DNA of 11,038 nt, from NCBI GenBank assembly GCA_045649505.1, contig JAZRQA010000068.1:1-11038 (forward strand), in the 5' to 3' direction. A model generated the notes under the pieces. The model was not told where the DNA came from, ran no database searches, and saw only the letters and a program-made list of their open reading frames with translations. A program made the position numbers and the translations under genes. Below, piece by piece: positions 5,870 to 11,038 of the stretch. Numbering within the stretch: position 1 is the stretch's first letter; the number at the start of each line of letters is the position of its first letter. This DNA comes from SIG587 sp045649505. Its GTDB lineage: Bacteria > Bacillota > Clostridia > Oscillospirales > Acutalibacteraceae.

Positions 5870-7280
5870 GTAATTCCTTATAAAGTCTGATATATGCGCC
5901 TGCCGAAACATTCCAGCTGTTGTCGCAAGCCATTGCGCGCTTCACAAGGATATCCCAGCCTTTCTTATCCTTATAGCCCTCAACTGCACGCCATACGGCA
6001 TTCTCCATATCGTGAGCATTATAAAGCTTAAAGGTGAAGCCGTTGCCCTGCCCGTCACCACTGTCAGAAATGGTGTCGTTAAGGCCGCCCGTCTGACGCA
6101 CAATGGGAATTGTACCGTAGCGCAGTGCCACCATTTGGGCAAGACCGCAGGGCTCACTCATAGACGGCATAAGGAAAATATCGGCACCTGCATAAATTTT
6201 ATGGGCAAGGTCGGGCACAAAGCCGAGGCGCAGACCTACCTTATCGGGATATTTTAACGACATTTCGTGGAAAAAGGTTTCATAAACCCAGTCCCCTGAG
6301 CCTAAAATAGCGAACTGAACATCTGCACTAAGCAGTTCCTCAAAAACGCATTTTACAAGGTCAAAGCCCTTATGCTCCACAAGGCGAGAAACTATACCTA
6401 TAACGGGCACATCTTCTCTTTGGGGCAATCCCAAAAGCTTTTGAAGCTCTGCCTTATTTACTGCCTTACCCGACATATTGTCGGCACTGTAATTAGCAAA
6501 AAGCATATTATCGGTCGCAGGGTCGTAAACATCGGTATCAATACCGTTTACAATACCAGTAAGCTTACCGTCAAGGTTATTTAAAATACGGTCAAGCCCG
6601 TGGGCAAAGTAGGGGTCCCTTATTTCGTGAGCGTAGGTAGGAGAAACTGTTGTTATCCTATCGCAGGAAATCAGACCGCCCTTCATAAGATTTACGCAGT
6701 CATCGTAATCGACAACGTCAGATCGCTCCTGCGGAAGTCCAAGAACATCGTTTATAAGTTCTTTGCCGTATTTTCCCTGATACTGAATATTATGAATGGT
6801 AAAGACCGTTTTGATGTTGGAATAGGCAGGATCGTATTTATAAAATAGGTCAAGGTAGACGGGCACCATAGCAGTCTGCCAATCGTTACAGTGGATTATA
6901 TCGGGCATAAAATCTATATAGGGCAAAATCTCAAGCACCGCGCGGGAGAAGAATGCAAAGCGCTCGGCATCGTCATAATGGCCATAGATTTGCTGACGCT
7001 TGAAGTAATACTGATTATCTATAAGATAGTATATAACGCCGTTTACACGCGCTTCAAAGATACCGCAATACTGTCTGCGCCAGGAAACGGGCACGGTAAT
7101 ACTCGTAATAAAGGTCATATTTTTGCGCATTTCCTCGCTTACACACTCATAAAGCGGCATTACCACTCGGCAACCGACAAGACGGCGGCGCAGAGCCTTA
7201 GGCAGCGCGCCCGCAACATCGGCAAGACCGCCCGACATAGCAAATGGGTATGCTTCACTTGATGCAAATAATACTTTCAT
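5859..7280 (-). CDS. glgA: Glycogen synthase GlgA (ADP-glucose-dependent, GT5)
   Basis: GlgA adds glucose from ADP-glucose to the non-reducing end of a growing alpha-1,4-glucan. The 473 residues form two Rossmann-like halves. Conserved residues are visible: H163 in FTIHNIQYQG, N245 in VNGID, R299 and K304 in VSRLVEHKG, and the catalytic-site E376 in SEPCGL. The N-terminal KxGGL motif, which holds ADP-glucose, reads MSGGL: the lysine equivalent to E. coli K15 is Met15, while G17, G18 and D21 are kept. The frame opens at a non-ATG codon at 7340, inside glgD. I chose the ATG at 7280 because it gives the family N-terminus MKVLFASSEAYPF and follows GAGAGGAAG (7294-7286). Last gene of the glg operon, 37 bases after glgD. 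Confidence 0.97.
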   Translation of the reverse strand: MKVLFASSEAYPFAMSGGLADVAGALPKALRRRLVGCRVVMPLYECVSEEMRKNMTFITSITVPVSWRRQYCGIFEARVNGVIYYLIDNQYYFKRQQIYGHYDDAERFAFFSRAVLEILPYIDFMPDIIHCNDWQTAMVPVYLDLFYKYDPAYSNIKTVFTIHNIQYQGKYGKELINDVLGLPQERSDVVDYDDCVNLMKGGLISCDRITTVSPTYAHEIRDPYFAHGLDRILNNLDGKLTGIVNGIDTDVYDPATDNMLFANYSADNMSGKAVNKAELQKLLGLPQREDVPVIGIVSRLVEHKGFDLVKCVFEELLSADVQFAILGSGDWVYETFFHEMSLKYPDKVGLRLGFVPDLAHKIYAGADIFLMPSMSEPCGLAQMVALRYGTIPIVRQTGGLNDTISDSGDGQGNGFTFKLYNAHDMENAVWRAVEGYKDKKGWDILVKRAMACDNSWNVSAGAYIRLYKELLAK

Positions 7281-7317
7281 TTTTTCTTCCTCTCGAAGGA
7301 ATTTTTTAATAACTAAA

Positions 7318-8433
7318 TTAAATATTCTGTTCCTTTTCAAGAACTCGGTAATCGCTTTGGCTACCAGAAATATGCGAGTTATCCCTTATTTTTACGCGCT
7401 TATCCGCAAGAACAAAGTTTAAACTGCAGTCTTGGCCTATCTTTGTATCCTGCATTAAAATGCAGTTTTCTACCGTACTGCCCTCCTCAACGGTGACACC
7501 GCGGAAGATTATACAGTTTTTAACATTTCCTTTGATTATGCAACCGTCGGCAATAAGGCTGTTTGAAACCTTAGCGTTTATTCCGTAGCGTGTTGGCATA
7601 TCGTCACGCGTCTTGGTAAACACGAGGTGTTCGCCGCAGAAAAGGTCGGCTCGTGCATCGGCGTTAAGCAGGCTCATATTCGCCTGTATATACGACTCCA
7701 TTGAGTCAATTACCCTTATAAAGCCCTCGGCTGCGTAGCCGTAGACCTTAAATTCATCAAGAGCGGGAGCAATTATATCGCGAGTCATACCTGAGTAGCC
7801 GTTTTCTACTGCCTTTTCTACAAGCTCCATTAGCAGCTTGCGGCGGATGATTGTAATATCAAGGCAGTAGCAGACATCCTGTGCCTGATGGGCAAAGTTC
7901 ATTTTCTTTACTCTTGAGTTGTCATCCATTTCAAAAATTGCAATATCGCAGTTGTTCTTAGGTAGATTGCCTTTTGCATATAAGTAGGTGATATCTGCAC
8001 CTGAGGCTATATGCTGAGCGGTAGCCTTTGTCAGGTCAAAATTGCCTACAACATCCGAGTCGCACAGAATTAAATATTCCTCCTTACAACCTCTAAGAAA
8101 GGTCATTGCGCCCGAAAGTGCCTCAATATGGCTTGTATAAACACCTGCGGCGGCGTTATTAAACGGCGGCAGTACCTTAAGTCCGCCGCGCTTGCGGTCA
8201 AGGTCCCAATATCTGCCTGAGCCTACATGGTCCATAAGGGAATGATAATTACTGTTGGTTATAAGTCCTATTTTGTTTATACCCGCATTGACAAGATTTG
8301 AAAGGTGGAAATCTACAAGGCGGTAGCGGCTGCCGAATGGCACCGATGCCATAGAACGCTTTTTTGTGAGCAGGGGTATAAAATCATCGTGAACATTGGC
8401 ATAAATAATGCCTACAACATTATTTGTATTCAT
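7318..8433 (-). CDS. glgD: GlgD, non-catalytic regulatory-type subunit of ADP-glucose pyrophosphorylase
   Basis: A 371-residue paralogue of GlgC. In Bacillota GlgD joins GlgC in a heterotetramer and raises its activity while being inactive alone. The sequence fits this. The glycine-rich nucleotide loop of GlgC (GGQGSRL) is replaced by YANVHDDFIPLL, the GDHIYKMD motif by CDSDVVGNFD, and the FEEKP glucose-1-phosphate motif is missing. The shared scaffold remains, for example GSGRYWDLDR against GSGKPWDLDR in GlgC. The C-terminal third (about 260-360) has the short hydrophobic repeats of a left-handed beta helix. The ATG at 8433 overlaps the glgC stop by four bases (ATGA), with GAGGAGG 10 bases upstream, so the two subunits are translationally coupled, which suits equal production. 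Confidence 0.95.
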   Translation of the reverse strand: MNTNNVVGIIYANVHDDFIPLLTKKRSMASVPFGSRYRLVDFHLSNLVNAGINKIGLITNSNYHSLMDHVGSGRYWDLDRKRGGLKVLPPFNNAAAGVYTSHIEALSGAMTFLRGCKEEYLILCDSDVVGNFDLTKATAQHIASGADITYLYAKGNLPKNNCDIAIFEMDDNSRVKKMNFAHQAQDVCYCLDITIIRRKLLMELVEKAVENGYSGMTRDIIAPALDEFKVYGYAAEGFIRVIDSMESYIQANMSLLNADARADLFCGEHLVFTKTRDDMPTRYGINAKVSNSLIADGCIIKGNVKNCIIFRGVTVEEGSTVENCILMQDTKIGQDCSLNFVLADKRVKIRDNSHISGSQSDYRVLEKEQNI

Positions 8434-9647
8434 CTTTTACCACCCTCCTCAACATCTTCGGTTATCATAAGGCCTGCGCCGAGTACCGCATCTTTACCGA
8501 CGCTTATTCCCGCGCCTACAACAGTAATGCCCCATTCCTCATCCTGCTTTTTAAGGGCAGGGTCAACGCCTATTTCGGCGTTTTCATTAACGGTTACATT
8601 TTCCGCTATTATACTGTATCGCACCTTGGCGCCGCTTTTTATTACGCTACCGGGCATTATAAGTGAGTATTCAACGCTTGCGCCCGGTTCTACCGTAACA
8701 TTTTCAAACAAAATAGAATAATCAAGCTTTCCGTAAACACTGCAGCCATCGGTAACAAGGGAATTTTCGACCTGTGAGCCTTCGGCAATATACTGAGGCG
8801 GAGGACTGTTAGTTCTTGAATAAATTCTCCACTCAGGGTCGGAAAGGTTAAGGTTTATTTTCGGATTTAATAGGTCAAGGTTGGCATCCCACAGAGATTC
8901 AACGGTGCCTACATCCTTCCAGTAATCATTAAATCGGTAGGTGCAAAGCTTTTCGCCCGCCGAAAGCATTTCAGGAATAATATCTTTACCGAAATCGTTT
9001 GAGGAGCCCTTCTTTTTCTCATCCGCGGTGAGATATTTTTTAAGCTTTGCCCAATCAAAAATATAGATGCCCATTGAGGCAAGGTTGCTCTTGGGTTGCT
9101 TTGGTTTTTCCTCAAACTCGTAAACCGTGCCATCGGGATTGGTATTCATTATGCCGAAGCGTGTTGCCTCCTCAAGGGATACCTCAAGCACGGCTATAGT
9201 ACAGGCGGCACCCTGCTTTTTGTGCTGGGACAGCATAACCGAGTAATCCATTTTGTATATATGGTCACCCGACAACACGAGCACATATTCGGGGTCATAA
9301 CGCTCAATAAACGAAATGTTTTGGTAAATGGCATTGGCAGTACCCTTATACCAATCACCGCCCTTGCTTTTTTGATAAGGGGGAAGAATATGCACGCCGC
9401 CGTTAAGTCGGTCAAGGTCCCACGGCTTGCCTGAGCCGATATAATCATTAAGCTCCAGCGGCTGATACTGCGTTAGTATTCCCACAGTATCAATACCCGA
9501 ATTTATACAGTTGGATAAAGGGAAATCGATTATTCGATATTTTCCGCCGTAGGGTACCGCGGGCTTTGCGATTTTTTGGGTTAAAACACCAAGCCTGCTG
9601 CCCTGTCCGCCTGCTAAAAGCATTGCAACACATTCTGTCTTTTTCAA
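8430..9647 (-). CDS. glgC: Glucose-1-phosphate adenylyltransferase GlgC (ADP-glucose pyrophosphorylase catalytic subunit)
   Basis: GlgC makes ADP-glucose and pyrophosphate from ATP and glucose-1-phosphate, the committed step of glycogen synthesis. Counting from the TTG at 9647 the protein has 405 residues. Key sites are intact: the nucleotide loop GGQGSRL (13-19), K28 in AKPAVPYGGKYR, D128 in SGDHIYKMD, K181 in FEEKPK and D245 in WKDVGT. From about 280 onward hexapeptide-like repeats build the C-terminal beta helix. The start is uncertain: GTG at 9683 lacks a ribosome binding site, ATG at 9656 has GGAG directly against it, and TTG at 9647 has GGAG 9 bases upstream and yields the usual MKKTECVAMLLAGG start. 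Stop overlaps glgD by 4 bases, and glgB ends 53 bases before the chosen start. Confidence 0.96.
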   Translation of the reverse strand: MKKTECVAMLLAGGQGSRLGVLTQKIAKPAVPYGGKYRIIDFPLSNCINSGIDTVGILTQYQPLELNDYIGSGKPWDLDRLNGGVHILPPYQKSKGGDWYKGTANAIYQNISFIERYDPEYVLVLSGDHIYKMDYSVMLSQHKKQGAACTIAVLEVSLEEATRFGIMNTNPDGTVYEFEEKPKQPKSNLASMGIYIFDWAKLKKYLTADEKKKGSSNDFGKDIIPEMLSAGEKLCTYRFNDYWKDVGTVESLWDANLDLLNPKINLNLSDPEWRIYSRTNSPPPQYIAEGSQVENSLVTDGCSVYGKLDYSILFENVTVEPGASVEYSLIMPGSVIKSGAKVRYSIIAENVTVNENAEIGVDPALKKQDEEWGITVVGAGISVGKDAVLGAGLMITEDVEEGGKR

Positions 9648-9656
9648 ACTTCTCAT

Positions 9657-9660
9657 CTCC
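9657..9660 (-). promoter_or_regulatory. Ribosome binding site favouring a TTG start for glgC
   Basis: GGAG on the minus strand lies 9 bases before TTG 9647-9645 and 0 bases before ATG 9656-9654. Normal spacing therefore points to the TTG, though the core is only four bases long. Confidence 0.5.
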
Positions 9661-9689
9661 GAAAAATTATTTTTACAAGGCACAAAACC

Positions 9690-9695
9690 ATTATA
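9690..9695 (-). promoter_or_regulatory. Isolated TATAAT between glgB and glgC, possible weak internal promoter
   Basis: A perfect TATAAT on the minus strand would place a transcript start near 9683, about 36 bases before the preferred glgC start. No TTGACA-like box is found 16-18 bases upstream (the position reads AAAGCC) and there is no TG extension. It could be chance in an A+T-rich gap. Confidence 0.25.
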
Positions 9696-9700
9696 TAATC

Positions 9701-11038
9701 CTATTCACTTGCGGCTTTTTTTATTCGCCTTTTGTTTTTACGCAGATACATACACGAAAGCGGCGGCAAATTAAGCTCCAACGAATATTCCTTGCCATGC
9801 ATCGGTTTATTTTCGCTTTTTATGCTTAGCTTTTCTTCACGGGTATTTCCGCCAAAGCTAAGCCAATCGGTGTTAAGCAGTATTTTATAGCTGCCCTTTT
9901 GCTCAACTCCTATGCGGTAATTTTCCCGTCGCACGGGAACAAAATTGCACACCGTTATTATTTCCTCACCCGACCTATCGCGTCGGATAAAGGCGATAAC
10001 GCTCTGTGCGGCATCGTCATTAGCTATCCAACTAAAGCCCTCCCAGGAAAAATCTATTTCATACAAAGGCGCATTGTTGCGGTAAAAGAAATTAAGAAAG
10101 CGTACAAATTCCTTCATCTGAGCGTGTTTTTCATATTTAAGAAGCATCCAATCAAGAGGTTTTTCATAGTTCCATTCGCTAAATTGCGCGAACTCCTGCC
10201 CCATAAACAAAAGCTTTTTACCCGGATGCGCCATCATATAAGCGTAAAAGGCACGAAGCGAGGCAAACTTATCATCATAAAAGCCCGGCATTTTATTTAT
10301 CATAGAACATTTTCCGTGCACCACCTCATCATGGGAGATGGGAAGCACGAAGTTCTCCGAAAATGCATAGAAAAAGGAAAAAGTAAGCGCCGAGTGACTG
10401 CCTTTGCGGAAAATGGGGTCTAAAGACATATAGCGAAGCATATCGTTCATCCAGCCCATATTCCACTTAAAATTAAATCCCAGACCGCCGTCATATGGCG
10501 GTTTTGTAACCATAGGCCAGGCGGTAGATTCCTCGGCAATTAAAATAGCACCGGGGGCCTGAGTTGAGACAGCGGCACTAAGCTTTCTTAAAAACTCCAC
10601 AGCCTCTAAATTTTCCCTGCCGCCGTAGATATTAGGCATCCACTCGCCTTCATTCCTACCGTAATCAAGATATAGCATCGAGGCGACGGCATCCACTCGC
10701 AGGGCATCTATATGGTATTCCTTAAGCCAAAAAACGGCACTTGATATTAAAAAACTCACGACCTCGGTGCGACCGTAATCAAAAACACAGGTTCCCCACT
10801 GCCTATGCTCGCCTTTTCGCATATCGGCATATTCATAGCAGGGTGCTCCATCAAAACGGTATAGCCCGAAGGCATCCTTGGGGAAATGCGCGGGAACCCA
10901 GTCAAGAATTACCCCTATTCCCCTTTGGTGCATTATATCAACAAAGCATTTAAAATCTTCGGGAGTTCCGTATCTTGAGGTGGGTGCAAAATAACCGCTC
11001 ACCTGATAACCCCACGAGCCCTCAAAAGGGAACTCGGT
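9701..11038 (-). CDS. glgB: 1,4-alpha-glucan branching enzyme GlgB (GH13), N-terminal part outside window
   Basis: GlgB cuts an alpha-1,4 chain and rejoins it through an alpha-1,6 bond, creating the branches of glycogen. The frame enters at the window edge; 445 residues are visible, beginning TEFPFEGSWGYQ. A GTG at 11002 lies inside the conserved SWGYQVSGYFAPT segment and is not the start. Family lengths of about 630-730 imply that some 200 or more N-terminal residues (the CBM48 part) are missing here. Counting from the codon at 11002, GH13 motifs are complete: DWVPAHFP (34-41), DALRVDAV with nucleophile D104, AEEST with acid/base E157, and SHDEVVHGK with D225. The C-terminal beta domain covers about 330-423, followed by a basic tail (RKNKRRIKKAASE). 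It is the first visible gene of the glg operon; its promoter is beyond the window. Confidence 0.98.
   Translation of the reverse strand, partial: TEFPFEGSWGYQVSGYFAPTSRYGTPEDFKCFVDIMHQRGIGVILDWVPAHFPKDAFGLYRFDGAPCYEYADMRKGEHRQWGTCVFDYGRTEVVSFLISSAVFWLKEYHIDALRVDAVASMLYLDYGRNEGEWMPNIYGGRENLEAVEFLRKLSAAVSTQAPGAILIAEESTAWPMVTKPPYDGGLGFNFKWNMGWMNDMLRYMSLDPIFRKGSHSALTFSFFYAFSENFVLPISHDEVVHGKCSMINKMPGFYDDKFASLRAFYAYMMAHPGKKLLFMGQEFAQFSEWNYEKPLDWMLLKYEKHAQMKEFVRFLNFFYRNNAPLYEIDFSWEGFSWIANDDAAQSVIAFIRRDRSGEEIITVCNFVPVRRENYRIGVEQKGSYKILLNTDWLSFGGNTREEKLSIKSENKPMHGKEYSLELNLPPLSCMYLRKNKRRIKKAASE

Noticed and set aside
7281..7340. A longer GlgA with 20 extra N-terminal residues starting inside glgD.
   Set aside because: The extension is lysine/arginine-rich and unlike the family, it would need a non-ATG start, and the ATG at 7280 has a good ribosome binding site.
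9899..10423. A 174-codon open frame on the plus strand opposite glgB.
   Set aside because: It is fully antisense to a conserved catalytic region of glgB, and the basic product resembles no family I know.
1..11038. Possible defence system, prophage, insertion sequence, CRISPR array, riboswitch or tRNA.
   Set aside because: The window is filled by conserved housekeeping genes with short gaps. I saw no transposase, integrase, repeat array or RNA-gene signature by eye.

Overview
The window reads as a chromosomal housekeeping segment from a Gram-positive, clostridia-like bacterium (Bacillota, plausibly the Oscillospirales/Ruminococcaceae side). The grounds are the glgB-glgC-glgD-glgA order with a separate non-catalytic GlgD subunit, the yceD-rpmF pair, the DUF512-der-plsY run, strong AGGAGG-type ribosome binding sites and canonical sigma-A promoters. 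The lineage is inferred from gene content only. All twelve recognisable genes lie on the minus strand, so transcription runs from high to low coordinates. No gap between genes exceeds about 80 bases, and there is no RNA gene, insertion sequence, integrase, CRISPR array or phage gene.

Layout in transcription order. (1) 11038-5859 is a glycogen synthesis operon: glgB (branching enzyme, N-terminal part outside the window), glgC and glgD (ADP-glucose pyrophosphorylase catalytic and regulatory-type subunits, overlapping by 4 bases) and glgA (glycogen synthase). It closes with a GC-rich hairpin and U-tract just after glgA. (2) 5785-3835 holds uppP (undecaprenyl diphosphate phosphatase), a histidine-phosphatase-superfamily protein and ruvX/yqgF, tightly packed. 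A predicted promoter for this group overlaps the end of glgA. (3) 3723-3042 is yceD-rpmF, driven by a textbook promoter (TTGACA, 17 bases, TATAAT, with an A+T-rich UP-like stretch) and ended by a rho-independent terminator. (4) 2959-1 holds a DUF512 PDZ/radical-SAM-like protein of unknown function, der (ribosome-assembly GTPase) and plsY (acyl-phosphate glycerol-3-phosphate acyltransferase, cut by the window edge), with 15-base and minus 1-base spacing.

Functionally the genes cover storage polysaccharide synthesis (GlgC/GlgD makes ADP-glucose, GlgA extends the chain, GlgB branches it), lipid-carrier recycling for cell wall synthesis (UppP), ribosome production (RpmF, YceD, Der), rRNA or DNA processing (RuvX) and phospholipid synthesis (PlsY). 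I see no new multi-gene system. The points worth a second look are a Lys-to-Met change at the ADP-glucose-binding motif of GlgA, the promoter/terminator overlap in front of uppP, several start-codon corrections, and the uncharacterised DUF512 protein.
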